64,000 bases of DNA from Floccularia luteovirens (GCA_009739215.1 VSJF01000001.1:744001-808000), one strand, 5' to 3'; shown: positions 1 through 12,227, numbered from the stretch's first letter. Made by a program: numbers and translations. Notes: generated by a model not told the origin, from the letters alone.

Positions 1-319
1 TTAGACACGTCATGACTTCCTTATGAAGATGAACATCCTGGTTCAACAATTCTCATTTTCACACATTTGAATAAGAAACATTGCGAGGAAAGTTTCTGTA
101 GTTGAAAACGAATGTAGTCGGTACACCTGGATCTACAGTGCGGACCTGCTAGAAAATATATATGTATAGGTAAAGTAGGTATATGCAGGGAAAGTGAGGA
201 TGTTTATGCATGATACGATGCAAATGACGGAGATAGAGAGGAAAACGTCCGTTTTTCGTTATGCTCCATTGAGCAACTAATCAGTACAAGGAAGATATCC
301 ATGAAATGTCGTGAGGCTG
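1..319. other. Left-edge non-coding stretch
   Basis: No convincing coding exon is visible on either strand. This is probably the 3' untranslated and downstream region of the minus-strand UPF0658 gene, whose stop lies at 320-322. Confidence 0.5.
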
Positions 320-2077
320 CTAATCAATGCTCATGCGATTGAGATTTGTACTCGCAGCACGACCGTGATTCTTTGAGCTGTACTGATTGTTCTTCTTCGC
401 CACTAAGAAAAACATCAATGAAACTGACTTTTAGTGGCGTGTAAAATATACATACATGCTTCTTTGAGGCCTTTGCCAAAGTTCCTCATGACAATCACGG
501 AGAATACGAACGTGATAAGAAGTAAGACGATAGCGATAACGGCTATTGATTATTAGCAAATGCAAAATTAAAAAATACAGAAATGAACGACTCACAAAAT
601 ATTGTAAGCGACTTCCACACATGTTTGAATTGGTCGGTATTTACATTTATCAACACTTTTATAAGCTGATGCAAATGTTCAGTGTTGTTGAATTTCGTAA
701 ATAATAAAAGAGGCCATACCTTGTAGATGAAGTATATCATCGCGCCGACACAGCCAGATATGAAAGTTCCCATCATCCACTTGTTTTCGTGGTGGGCAGC
801 CAAATGACCTTCGACGAGTAAAACGACGGATAAAGGCAATGCAGCACATGTAACATAAAACTCCCAATCCGAATTGTTCAACACCAACCAAATAAATTGC
901 ACTGAGAACCCAACCCAGAAAAAGACGTCGAACTTGATCATGCACTCGTATATCTGGTAATTCGCATACATCTTCTTGATTCTTCGGTCTGCACCCAAGA
1001 ACTTGTAAACCTTCCAACCAAATTCATTGTAGATTTTCCAGCCCAAGCCGATATATGCGACCTCAGCCACGGATATGACGATTGGAATGGTTGTTGTGAG
1101 GACATTTATGGGTATTGATATTCCTGTCGTAGGAGAATCTGGAAGGGCTCCTCTAATTTCCTTGATTTGAATGATGGCATAAGCCAGGAAGAGAGCGTTG
1201 AAGATGCTATTTTATAGAGTAGTGAGTACCTTGATTAATATCAGTCAATGTAAGGCGCACGTTAAGCAGATGAATTGCAGTGTATTACGAGCGTATACCG
1301 CATCCACCGCCATTACTAATTGGAATACACTAATGAAATCAAATAAGCCAAGGACGAAAAAAAGATGGGAGATAAACCCACTGGGCTAGTGCGAAAATAC
1401 TCAGATACACAGGCATGGTTTGCGTCGTCCCCGTTCCCTCAACAGCTCCATTCTTAAACCTAAGGAACAGCTCTCCTTCGATGGCGATATCAATTGTTGT
1501 TTCTATGAGGACTGTGATGACATATAATTTGCAGGCGAGAGATTCAGGCAAAATCTGGTCGCGGGTTTAGATATGGATCCTCGGTAGGTAGGAGATACGC
1601 AACTCACCTTTTGCCAGAAGCTTCTCGTGTCTGTCTCTTGTACAGCGAATGTTGGGGGATATCCCACATGTGTGTCGTGTGTATCGTCGGATTGGTTAGA
1701 GAGATAGAGAGATTTCTGAGAGAGCGGGAATGATGGGCCGCGTCGAAGATTTTTGGGGTTTGTGTCTACTGCAAACGTTTGGTGTCGTGAATTTGCAGCA
1801 TATGGTGTGGCGTATTCGTCAAAAAGGTCGTCGTATGATGCTTTATCATCCTCTTGGTGCAGATCCTGCTGGCTCGGCAAAGAATGTTGTTGCATTTGAT
1901 TGTTGGTGAAAGGTGGTTGGGCCGGCGTGGCGGCAAGTAAAGGAGATTGTGCAAAGGATTGGGAAGTGTTTGAATGAGCTATATATGAAGAAGACAGTAA
2001 GTGTAAAAGACAGTGGTTTAGTTGAGTGTATAGAGCAACAACGATAGAGGCGAATAACCTTTGGTAAACACGGGCAT
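320..2077 (-). CDS. UPF0658 Golgi apparatus membrane-like protein
   Basis: This is a multi-pass membrane protein of the fungal UPF0658 family; the molecular function is unknown. ATG at 2075-2077 opens a short first exon (MPVFTK) spliced to a Gln/Ser-rich cytosolic-type N-terminus of about 120 residues. An exon ending RSFWQK then joins ILPESLACKLYVITVLIETT, the first membrane segment. Later exons carry family blocks: IFNALFLAYAIIQIKEIRG, FGWKVYKFLGADRRIKKMY, then hydrophobic segments around FDVFFWVGFSVQFIWLVL and FISGCVGAMIYFIYK. Two further introns lead to VIAIVLLLITFVFSVIVM and a C-terminus reading NRMSID then TAG at 320-322. That ending agrees with my memory of the family. Introns show GTATGG, GTGAGT and GTATGT donors. 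Family assignment is firm; Golgi location is inferred from the family name only. Confidence 0.85.
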
Positions 2078-2307
2078 TGCACGGCAACTCCGTGTTTGTT
2101 GTTGATTTCAATGTGGAGTCTAATTGCCGTTGCCAAGGTCAGGTGGCTGGCCAACTTTTCTTGATGCAGTATATGAGAAAGAAGTATTGGTATCTGTACA
2201 AGTCTAATTATCGACGCTAATGGCAGCTAGTGGCTTACATGAACACGAACAATGGGGCTATGTTTATACTTTTACTAATGGCAACGGTCGTAATTATTTT
2301 TGTCTCA

Positions 2308-3245
2308 CTACAGTACTCGTAGTTTTCCCGTAACTTGGTTTATCAACCTCATAGGTCCTGCGTTTGTTATATCTTAATTGTCGTTCAATGGATGCACGTT
2401 TCACCGACCTGCAATCCCAAGAACTGTCCTTGATCCTGCAGCAATCTGTGTACGCCCTCTGAAACCCAAGGTCAAAAAAAAGTTCAAAAAACAATCATAA
2501 CTTACGCATCCTGAATGGACCTAGCACATAACTTCAAGGCCAGTGCTTGACGCTCCAATGTCAACAACTTCTCCTCATTTGAACAACGGAGGGCTATCTT
2601 GGTTTCTCTATACGTCATACACTCGATGAGAAATGAATAAGGCACGAGCAAGTCCAAATTACCCAGAACGTTCCCATTGACGAAGCAACTTAACGCATCT
2701 ACTGAGTGAACTTCCGCACTCTGAATATTATGCTTCACCTACAGATGGATTTGAAGACAACATTGCCTTGTAGCATGCCAGCGTTGCATGTCTGCCCTCT
2801 CAAATTTAGCAGTAAAAAACTGGAATCACGTAAATATGACCCTCACGAGCACCTAACTCGTCGAAAGCCTTGAGTAAACGAAACTAGCCATTAAGCGACG
2901 AGAAATTTTCACTGTGCAGCAATTTTCCCGGAAGTCATACCAAGGTCCTCCCGGACAACCAATACCTGCGACATGTTCAATTGTGAATTGACATAAACAA
3001 TTTATATTTCTCATGAAAGAAAAAAAAATAAGATCCTCGAACTTTAAATGACATACCATTTTACAATCATCTGACACGGACGGAACGCCGTCTTCTAAGC
3101 TGCGGTCATTGTCATTCCCATACTTCAATTGCCTCGTAGAATTCTGGAATCTGGAGTTTTTTTCTAGGTTTGGGGTACAAGTTCCGGGATTGTCATACAA
3201 TGCCGACCTCCTTCCTGCCAAGTAGCCAAGTGAGAGCTGAACCAA
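2308..3245 (-). CDS. PTH2: Peptidyl-tRNA hydrolase 2 (PTH2 family)
   Basis: Hydrolyses peptidyl-tRNA to recycle tRNA; family members are often anchored to the mitochondrial outer membrane. At least eight exons are joined by phase. The N-terminal exon has a hydrophobic start and LSLGYLAGRRSALYD. Exon 2965-2913 reads VLVVREDLGMTSGKIAAQ. The 6-base exon 2852-2847 and exon 2791-2743 together give CSHATLACYKAMLSSNPS. Exon 2688-2663 gives LLRQWERSG, and exon 2607-2506 gives ETKIALRCSNEEKLL through CARSIQDA. Exon 2458-2409 gives GRTQIAAGSRTVLGIAG, and the last exon (2357-2308) gives PMRLINQVTGKLRVL then TAG. These match the PTH2 fold along its length. The first exon is not resolved: the frame is closed by a TAG just upstream of 3245 and candidate ATG exons do not join in phase, so the 5' end is approximate. 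Confidence 0.88.
2847..2852 (-). other. PTH2: 6-base microexon of PTH2
   Basis: On the minus strand the bases GTGCTC are preceded by an acceptor (ttag) and followed by a donor (gtgagg). Inserted between exons 2965-2913 and 2791-2743 they supply Cys-Ser, turning AAQ-HATLACYK into the family-conserved AAQCSHATLACYK. Skipping it would delete two conserved residues in frame. Confidence 0.75.
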
Positions 3246-4365
3246 TGACTAGAGCACCATATACCACTTCATGAAACACGAGGTTTAGCTGGGAATTGTG
3301 ATGAAGATGTATGGCCTACCACTATGATCCATAACTTGTTAGTGAAAGGTGTGTCTGAATTTGGAAATACTTCATTTGGGCTCCGATGCTAAGCGCTAAG
3401 CGCTGTAGCGTCAAGCATTACTTATACAATCATGATCAGGAACCACGCACTCTCTCAAACTCTATACGGTAACACACTGCACCAAGTTTTGGGTTGAGAA
3501 TTAACTAACACGTTTGTATTCTCCATCTCACTCAGAAAACACCGTTCTAGATGGCATAGTACGCGTTTGATGCACGTAAGATCCTGCCATATCCATATGC
3601 ATTAGCTTGATTCTCCAGCAGCTCTCCATGGGCTAAATTTTCAGTACGCCCCCGGATTTCTCCATATATACTCCGAAGGTTGGCAGCCTATAGGCATTTC
3701 CGTCTCTCAGACAAGCATGGATGACATTTGTATGTTTAATTTCGCGTGAGCCCTCTGTTACGTCCATGATATTCCACCTCCTGATCTTTCTTCCGGATTT
3801 TATTACTGATGGTTGTTGTCAAACTTTTTTCAGCTTTTACTTTGGTGCCTGATGCCAACCGGTTGCCTAAGTTCTGGTGTCCTCGACAGTCTACGTAAAA
3901 GACGTAGGTCATATGAAACTATTGCTTCCCATAGTGCTTACAATACTCGGTCAGGAGGTTACGAATGGGCGCACTTACGTATAACTTCAAGACCTCGCCG
4001 CCAATTTCAGGTATTACATACGTCGGTGCTTCTCGCCCGATGATAGATATGTGACCCGAAAAGAATATCCCAGCCCAGCATCCGCGGTCGTCCTCCTCGA
4101 CCCTTCTCTACTCTACATACCCTTGTGATGCTGATGTTTGGTTTTTCCTTGAACAAACTTGACAGACATGTCTGTTCCTGTATATTTCTTGGATGCCGCC
4201 TTTCGGCGTCTAGTTACATCAAGGTACGCTGTCTCTAACATTAAAAATCAATACGGACCGGAATTTCCAAATACCTTTCTTGTAGATTCACAATTTTTCA
4301 AAAATAATGTGGAACGTTGGGCATTTTGAATTTTTTTTAGATATACAGCATATATAAAGACTGCA
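3246..4365. other. Intergenic region between PTH2 and MFS gene
   Basis: About 1.1 kb between divergent genes. Short open frames occur (for example 3813-4043 plus) but show no family motif or splice structure I recognise. It should hold both promoters and the unresolved PTH2 first exon, probably near 3300-3400. Confidence 0.4.
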
Positions 4366-6954
4366 ATGGATGTAGTTTTCTACAACGCTCTTCCAGATGT
4401 CTCAACTACTTCTACCCATCTTACCAGAATCTTGCCAAACTTCTCTCAGAGAGCGGCGCCGCAGCTCAATACGCCCTCTCAGCGTAGCTCCAAGCTTTTT
4501 ATCAAAAGAGTTCGGTGCGCAGGAGAGACAGCGCTGTCGTGGATGACCCCACCGAGCCAGAAAAACCTGCTTCGGATTCTTGCCCAAATCATCGTTTCGC
4601 TGTTTCTACCCCGAATCTCTCGTACATCAAAACCAGAATCTCTGGTGACCATCGTGCTTTACCTGCATTGAATATCCGTGACTTATCTCCCGACACTCCC
4701 GTGGACTCTGAATCGCTCCAATCCCCATTTGCAGAAGAGAAGCTTACTGAGGATCCCCCTAGACCAGAAAGACTCAGATGGCGTTTAGCTAGCGGTTACT
4801 TTGCTTACTTCCTTTGCGGTTGGGGAGATGGGAGTAAGTTTGCTAATTATAACCCAGAGCCATCTAAGTACTAACGACGCCTTGATTTCAGTTACAGGAA
4901 CTGTTCTTCCTTGTGGGTGAGGCTGAATTTTTTATATTACATAGGCTGACTAGGTTATAGATTTTATGGCTGAATTCCACATTACTTTCATGACGTCTTC
5001 TTTGCTGTTCGCTGGAAGCACATGCGGGTAAGCAACTCATAACATGGCAATTACTACAGTAAAACCAACGCTATTATACCAGTTTTCTGATAGGAACACT
5101 TCTGGTGGAGTCGATGATGAAATTTCTAGGACGGGTCCGTGTGAGCAGCGAGAAATCATCGATCCTTCCCTTTTTTCCTCGTATCTCCATTGTCTCCAAA
5201 CAAAAAAGGGAAGGTAGTAGATACTCTGCATTGCAATCTAGACACGTCGGTATCTTCGTGTCTACCATTTTACACAGTATGTTCTTTGTTATGATGGGGA
5301 GCAGAAATGGATTCACCGTTATGTTCGCGGCATACGCCATGGCTGCTTTTGCAAGAGCAATATTAACAGGTTAGTGTCTCCAGAACTAACAGCCCAGATT
5401 TTACTAACTAGTTTATATTTTCTAGCATCTTTGTGAGTGTCTACAACAAGTAGCAAGTATTTTCAGCTGACAGTTTTAAGAAATGCCTACTTTGCTACGA
5501 ATCACTCACCATCTCTCGGTTATTCTTTCGGATTCTGGAGTAATTCACATTCAGTTTCATATAAGTATACCCATCTTACCTATCATCAATAGGTTTCGGC
5601 GGAGTCGCATCTCCCTTGGTTTGCCAAGCAATTGTCTCCAAAGGTGTACCTTGGTTTCATTTCTACTTTGGATCCTTGATCCTTTCCGCCCTTAATATCG
5701 CTTTCCTAACCATAACATTCGCGCCAACCACCGGAGAATTCACTCGCGAACGCCAGCTCGCTTTTGCCGAAATGGATAGGAACAACTCACCATCCTCCGC
5801 ATCAAGTGATGTTAAAATAGAAATAGAATCGGTTATTGACAAAGAAATCCCGCCCCCCCGAAATAGTACGTGCTCGTTTTAATATTGGTCCCCGTTTCAC
5901 ACTGCTAAAATTTTCTTATAGCACTCAAAATTTCACTCAAGTCGCCCCACCAATGGGCAATAACAATTTTCTCATTACTTTATTGCGGCTTGTGAGAAAT
6001 GATCATTACTGCTCGTCAAATCAATAATCTGATCTGATATCTGCAGTGAAACCGCAACACAGGGATTCGTCAGTATTCCACAACTTATGCATGGTGTTCA
6101 CATCTCTTATTTACCGATGTTCAGATGGTTTCATATCTCCTGGATGCCAGGGTAATTCTGTCTTCTTTCGGATCAGGAAATTTTCTAACCCGATTTGCTG
6201 CAGCATGCAGACCCACACACTGCTGGATATGTCACATCCGGATTCTGGGGAGGTATCACCATTGGACGGTTTGCAGTGGGGTTATTTTTTGCGATCGTCA
6301 GTTTTGTTTTCATTTTCGCAAAGTACTGATCCACCAAACTAGCCGATAGGTTCACTCCTGCTCAAAGGAAATGGACGATACAAATATGCCTGTGAGTTTA
6401 GTTTATTCTTTGACCTACGCACGTTTCTGACATATGTTCAGTGGTATGTCGCTTGTGCAGGAATATCCTTCACATTGTCTGACACGATTAGTAGTTGTGG
6501 CCCTCACCATGCAAATATTGATCTGGCTTATCAAGTCAGCAGTCGCCAATGGGTTCTGCGGTAGTGTCATTGGTCTCGTATGTGGTGCAGTATTCCCAGC
6601 TTGCCTCAGCCTGGCCAACGACGTACTGCCGGAGGAAATACACCTGGTTAGCATGGCATTGATGTATGTCACCTTACCGTAATTTCGTCCCGCGCATCCC
6701 CTAACCCAACTTCATTTAGTTCCTCAGGTGCAAGTATTGGCGCAGGTATGTTCCTGACATTTTGGGCGTCGGATAGGAATTAGCTTACCTTACATGAAAT
6801 TTTACTAGCTGTGTTCCCATTCGTCTCTGGGGTGATATCAAACACAAAAGATGTTCAAGCAACTAGTTACTTAAATGTTCCGCTTGGCACAACTTTGATA
6901 ATTATATGGGCCATACTCCCCTCGCGCTCTCTGCGTCAAACGACCCTTAATTAG
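4366..6954 (+). CDS. MFS transporter (fucose-permease/BSC6-like)
   Basis: Major facilitator superfamily membrane transporter; substrate unknown. After a Ser/Pro-rich N-tail, the first membrane block reads RLASGYFAYFLCGWGDG. It is spliced through short exons to ITGTVLPYFMAEFHITFM, TSSLLFAGSTCG and FLIGTLLVESMMKFLGR. A long exon (about 5090-5371) ends FFVMMGSRNGFTVMFAAYA. Later exons carry the second half, including ETATQGFV near 6050 and the block around 6490-6680 with AVFPACLSLANDVLPEE. The final exon from about 6811 ends SLRQTTLN before TAG at 6952-6954. At least ten short introns break it, typical of basidiomycete transporters. The start is uncertain: the N-tail frame has no ATG after the stop at 4485-4487, so it must be spliced from an upstream ATG such as 4366 or 4397. 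Confidence 0.82.
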
Positions 6955-8866
6955 AATAATCGCTTCCGTCTCAACCTCGTGGCATTGATTTTATGGTGAT
7001 AGATCCAACTCTAGTTACAAAAAATAGTTATATATGTACATACTTACTGCACTGAGAAAAGTAGGACTAAAAGCATACGCACACTGTAAATGGAATTTTG
7101 TAGAGATATCAATAGATTTTCAAAAGTATCTTCTTTTCATAACTTGCAGAAATTTTGATTCCACCGTATTATTGGTATGTATTTCGGGAGCTTTCGGTAA
7201 ATTGGCTCGCAGATACAAATATATTCTTTAAACTCTCACGAGTCTTAGTGAGCAGGACCCACTCTCTCCAGAGATTATTGCAGAGCCTCCGAGTTACAAA
7301 TTCAAAATCGCACCTCGAATGTTGTTAACGATGTTGAGACGAATCAGTGTCGTGACATTTCCAATAGAGGTATAAACAATCATAGGAGATCTCTAAAACA
7401 GATATTAATATTTATAAATTCTACAAAAAGGGGGTACAAAAAGCAGTTTCCAAAAATCAAACCCACGCGATAATAATGCATGGCTTCCGTGTGTGTGGTC
7501 AAAAAAAAATAGGGACAGAACACGAAACGGAACACGCTTTAGAACAAACACAACTTTGAACCCCGCATTATGGTGATTGGCTACGAGATAGGATTTTATG
7601 TACATAAGTAGACACATGTTCGTGTTAACTAACAAATCCAAGAATATTTTTGCCGGATTTTCTTATGTTAGATGATCGGGGAGATATCGCTATCTGTGGG
7701 TACAACTAAGTAGCCGCCGGTTAGCCCTCTCTTCACTAACGCCTTGAGGCACAAGGGAAGTCACCCGGTGTGCAGTTATAACCTCAAAAGGTTTTGTTGG
7801 CGCTTACCAGTTGAATAAATCATTATGTACTGAATTGACCACATTTTTAATTGCTGTGTAAATTCCGTTACGCAGGGATCAGATAAGATATCCAAATCGG
7901 TTATACTTGCACCTGTAGCTCTCGATAGAAAGGATAATGAAGGCTTGGTGTGCGCTCAATCCACATCAAGGAGATTCAACTCAGGGAGTCACTGGGGATC
8001 GAGGGAAAGTTATCCCTATTGTATCATGCTGTTGTGCCTCCTTCGGTGTCTTCTCCGATACGTACGGTGCACTGGTAAGCTTTCTCGACCTTCTACAATG
8101 AAAAAGATGGGATATAACAGCATTGGCTCAAGGCCGGAAGCTGTTGTGGTATATGCCTGAGCATGGATATCACGGAAATGAGTCGGACAACATCGGGGGT
8201 GATGAATATGATTTTAAGTGGTTACGGCCTTCATTGCTAGCGATATGAATCAATGGGAAGTGTCGAGTCACCAGGATACTGATTGTAGGTTCCACAAGTA
8301 CCCGTGATACGGATGAGTATGGGATCCAAAAGAAGACAATTCCCTGAATGTTCAGTTGTCAATGAGACGACAACGCATGGCAGAGATTTCGGACCAAGGA
8401 ACTGAGTACTTAAGGTTTAAGGATGCATGCCAACACGATATGGTAAACCTTTAGATGAAAAGAAAGAGCGTTGTAGAGGATGTTATGTGATTTCACGGTG
8501 TGACCACCCTGGGGACAAGGATATGGAGAGAAAATAATTTATACGAAAGTAGCCAAAAAGAGACAGAGATTGGGACCAGAAGAGTGTGGGAAGAGGGAGC
8601 GGAGAAGGTGGAAATGTAGAAATAGGACGGATTGCTTTTGGATTGAACCAAGTCTCTGCCGTCAACCGTCAAGTAAAAGTTGGTCCGGCCAGCTGCCCCC
8701 CCCATTCTTCCCGTCTTTCTTTACGACCCCAGCGAACACGACTGCGACGACGTCTCATTGTTGTATTTCTTCACACTTTACTTTATCATCACTGCTTCTT
8801 TCTCCTCTCCCTCTATATCCCTTCTCCAGCTCTATACATTTTCTCTGCTTTCTTTCTCTTTGTATC
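6955..8866. other. Intergenic region upstream of the Ras gene
   Basis: Nearly 2 kb without a supported gene. ATG 7937 opens a frame of about 45 codons to a GTAAGC donor, with a slight resemblance to a transporter helix (CCCASFGVFSDTYGAL), but no partner exon was found. The last 170 bases before 8867 are strongly CT-rich, as in many basidiomycete leaders, and are probably the Ras 5' untranslated region. Confidence 0.45.
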
Positions 8867-9764
8867 ATGGATCACTGGAGAGTAGCTGTTCTTGGGGATG
8901 GTGGTGTAGGGAAAACAGCTCTCGCTGTTCAGGTTTGCATTTTTATCATCTTTCTATCTACTGTACCTCATGCCTTTCTTGGTCCGTATAACTTAGTTTA
9001 CGCTAAACTGCTTTGTGGGTAAGTTCTGCCCAATATTTGCTCTTCCACCTTTTTTTCATCCTTCAAATGGACTCCTCGGCCCGTTCTTACAGAGGTTTGC
9101 TCATATCCGGTTCCATCCTCGGCACCCGCTGACTCCACCCTGTTCGCTTAGACTTATGATCCAACGATAGAAGACGCATACAGAAAGCAGCTTGTTGTAG
9201 ACAACAAGATGTGCTACGTGGAGGTTATCGACACTGCCGGTCAGGGTGAGAATATTTTTCTCAATTAAACACATAGTCGGTCTCACGGCACACACTCCAG
9301 AGGAATACGCCACACTGCGTGATCAGTGGGTGCGGTGAGTGGTGCCTATTTCTCTTTAGACCCGCTATCTTGACTAATATCTTCTCCCTAGTGAGGGTCA
9401 GGGTTTTATTCTTGTGTACTCTATCGCGTCAAGATCAACTTTCGATCGACTGGAGGTCTTCCGCCAGTCTATGCGGAGAGTAAAACGAGGAGACCCAATC
9501 TTCATGTTGGTCGGCAATAAGTGCGACAAAATCTCTGAGCGGGAAGTTTCGAGAGAGGATGGTGCTGCGCTTGCGCGCCAATTTGGCTGCGCATTTATTG
9601 AAACATCGGCAAAAACTTCTCAAAATGTCGAACGTTTATTCATGAATCTCGTTAGGGAGCTACGACATACACGAACACTAGAGACATCGACGGACCCTTC
9701 CACGAAGCCAAAGCAGAAACCAAAGCCGCCAAAGATGAAGAAGCCCAATTGTATTATCCTGTAG
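8867..9764 (+). CDS. Ras family small GTPase
   Basis: Membrane-anchored GTP switch of the Ras branch, expected in polarity, growth or mating signalling. The P-loop [10 protein letters not shown] lies at residues 10-19. The effector region is [13 protein letters not shown]3 is [16 protein letters not shown]4 is NKCD and G5 is ETSAK. The tail is Lys/Pro-rich and ends in a CAAX box, CIIL, predicting prenylation (Leu at X favours geranylgeranylation). ATG 8867 sits immediately before the P-loop and after a CT-rich leader; TAG is at 9762-9764. Exons are very small: 8867-8932, 8997-9018 (22 bases) and 9093-9094 (2 bases), then from 9152 on. The assembled FVETYDPT keeps the spacing of human H-Ras FVDEYDPT. 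It could be the RAS or the RSR1 orthologue; I cannot tell which. Confidence 0.92.
9093..9094 (+). other. 2-base microexon in the Ras gene
   Basis: The bases AG lie between an acceptor (cttacag, ending 9092) and a donor (gtttgc, from 9095). Exon 2 ends in phase 1 after GTG G at 9018, and the next good exon starts ACT TAT GAT at 9152 in phase 0. Only two extra bases restore the frame, giving Val-Glu-Thr-Tyr. The second intron (9095-9151) has a branch-like CTGAC. Direct joining of 9018 to 9152 gives an early stop. Confidence 0.72.
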
Positions 9765-10228
9765 GGGACTTTTTCTGGGATTATCGGGCATTAGACACCC
9801 TTTTTACCTCTTTGATGACACATGATACCACTACGTCTTCGTTTTCTTGTTCTGGTCTGGCATTGTTATATCCATTTTCTATGATCTCTGACATTTCGAC
9901 TTTCCCTATGCATTTCGCTGTTTTTCTTTTTTTTTTTCAAACCACGGCTTTTTCTATGTAGGGCTTTTGATGTATCTTTTGGAGAATAATTTCTCCCGCT
10001 CTACATTCGCACGTGGTTCCACCCATCGTCAATCATACCATCATTCTCGTACGTATACGTGAGTCATTTTTTCATGTTCCTGTGCATGGTAAAACTTCAC
10101 GTCATTCAATATTAATGATTGATCGATTCAATGTATACTACCACTATATACCAACCCTTCGGCCACGTTTACCTGCTGCGCCTCATGGCAAATATAAAGA
10201 GAGCACTTGTTTGATAAAAGATCTTAAC
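9765..10228. other. Ras 3' region and BTB promoter
   Basis: T-rich stretch after the Ras stop, probably 3' untranslated DNA, followed by the upstream region of the BTB gene. No further coding exon is supported, though an extra 5' BTB exon cannot be excluded. Confidence 0.4.
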
Positions 10229-11291
10229 ATGGTTTGGCTGTCTTTCTCCTGCACTAATCCTGACTTCTATATCCGTTCCGTACCAGATGGTACATCTTTC
10301 CATGTGCGACGAGATGCAATGGCACGCAGTGGTATATTCCGTGCGTCGTATTTCAGATTTTCTTTAACCATCTTCTGCATCGGGAAAATAATCTGATAAT
10401 CGCATGTACATATAGGAGACATGTTTGACTGCTGCAGGAAGTCTTCGAGTGAAGAAGACGACATTCTAGATTTACACGAGTCGGATAGTGCACTCTCGAT
10501 GCTGTTATGTCTTCTACACGACCCCCCAAAAAAACCTGTGCAGATTCCACAGGAAATACATGACGCGGAAAATACAGGACTACAATTGCAGCCTTCACTA
10601 ATTCCCAAAATCCAATATGACCCGAGTACGGTGATACCACTTCCCGTTCTGTTCATCTTGTACGAATTATTGCGTAAATATTCCCTGGAGGATTCCACTC
10701 GTGAGGTGCTCGAAGCGCATTTATTCGCACATTCTCCGGCACACCCCCTCCAAATATATGGGTTCGCTTGCGTTCGTAATATGCCCGATCTGGCGTCCGA
10801 AGCAAGCCAATACCTAATGCCCATAGCATCGTATACCCTAGAAGAAGTAAAAGTCATACCCACTGTGGAGGCTTACCACCAAATTGTGCGTCTTCAGGAT
10901 ACGAGGGTACAGAACCTTCGTACTCTGTTGATGAAAGAAGATATTTTTCCTCATGGTGAGTGCCGCGGGGGGGATAGGGGTTCACATTTTCATTGTACCG
11001 GAAATAGGATATGGACAATGTCCTTCTCATCGTGAGAAGACAGTCGAGATTTGGGATAGACAGCGCAGGGCCTTGGTGTGGAAAATAGAAACAGGTAACT
11101 TTGTCATGTGAAGGTGAAAGCTTCAAGTATATTAAATTTAAGCCTTAGGAACGGATGTCGCAGCGGAAATGAAACTGTTGATTGAACTCTTCAGTCATTG
11201 CAAAATGTGTCAGAAAGCATGTACGGCAGCAGTTGAAATGCTAGCAGTGAGCCAAAAAACATTTCTTTGTTTATTACATGACCCTCAATAA
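10229..11291 (+). CDS. BTB/POZ domain protein
   Basis: Agaricomycete-type BTB protein, predicted to mediate protein-protein contacts; partners unknown. The first exon carries the fold entry PDFYIRSVPDGTSFHVRR and ends SGIF. A GTGCGT intron leads to RDMFDCC and the long exon (about 10414-10953) with LHESDSALSMLLCLLHDP and a helical repeat-like part (PLPVLFILYELLRKYSLED, LQIYGFACVRNMPDLASEA). Exon three begins GYGQCPSHREKTVEIWDRQ, and the last exon reads through LLIELFSHCKMCQKAC to TAA at 11289-11291. A GTGAGC near the end could be another donor, so the last few residues are uncertain. The ATG at 10229 is the only in-frame one before the domain, but an upstream exon is possible. Confidence 0.75.
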
Positions 11292-11457
11292 GAACAGTAC
11301 AAATGCAGGAAAGTTCCCAAAAGAATAAATCAGCTACTTCCTAATTAAACCTATCATGCCATTTGACATGGATTCCGGTCGCTGTGAAAGTTCTACTATT
11401 GGCAGGTGGTGACAGTTCTAAGGGATCGGTATAATTAACGAGACATATAACCGGAGC

Positions 11458-12227
11458 TTATGTGTTATGCCAGAGTAAAGTTCTGAGATCCTTCCACGCC
11501 TCGGAATCGCGGTACAAGTACATCATAGAGTTAAACATTCCTGGTTGAATGGTCTCTCCGCGATGTTCGAATAACCACATCACAGCGCCCCATGACAATG
11601 CGGCAAATACTGTAAAGTACCGAGAATCCGGAGGCTGAGGCTTTACAGCGGAACCGGCCAAGGCTGATTGGGGTGAGGTATTATAGGGGGACGAAGCTCG
11701 GGGGATAAAAGATGCCACGACGCGTGAGACAACGTAGAGTACAATCTGAATTAGAAGACAGGCAAATTTTTATTAAGTTCACAATCAGTCTTCGCAATAA
11801 ATAGAAACGGGTCTGACCTGTTCATTGACGGCATTTCGTTTCCCAAACACAATGTACCCTCCCAGCATGCCAGCCATGAATGCATCACCGTGATGTTGCT
11901 TATCCTTGTTCACCTTCCTTTGAAGAAGCAAGATGGACTTGTAGAGAGTAACAAATTTTGCGAGATTGAAGGCATGCTGTCTAGTAGCATGGAAGATAAC
12001 TCGTAGACGTGTCTTCCAGCTGCGGTTGATAGCTGACGTCAGTTGGGACATCATACGTGAGTAATGATACTAAAGACGTACTCTCCACGCCCGAACAGGA
12101 TAGACATGACAAGAGCATGAGGAAATCTGACTTTTACACCATACACGAAGCCGTTACGGGCACCCTTGATAATGGCAAGATAATCATGGAATGCAGGGTT
12201 GTTGACAATATCGTTGATTAATGACAT
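11458..12227 (-). CDS. PXMP4: Peroxisomal membrane protein 4 (PXMP4/PMP24)
   Basis: Small integral peroxisomal membrane protein of the Tim17/PMP24 family; exact role unknown. ATG at 12225-12227 starts MSLINDIVNNPAFHDYLA, followed by GARNGFVYGVKVRFPHALVM. The first exon ends in GRG plus GA before GTACGT, and splicing to ccgcag gives GRGDWKTRLRVIFHATRQHA. The middle exon continues LAKFVTLYKSILLLQRK and AFMAGMLGGYIVFGKRNAVN. The last exon holds YFTVFAALSWGAVMWLFEHR and ends LRTLLWHNT, TAA at 11458-11460. The order and spacing match vertebrate PXMP4 over its full length of about 210 residues. A peroxisomal thioesterase lies about 19 kb away, but the two are not clustered. Confidence 0.88.

Noticed and set aside
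7937..8066. Plus-strand ATG frame resembling one transporter helix, ending at a GTAAGC donor
   Set aside because: Similarity is weak and limited to about 15 residues, and no downstream exon continues it; chance or a very decayed remnant is more likely.
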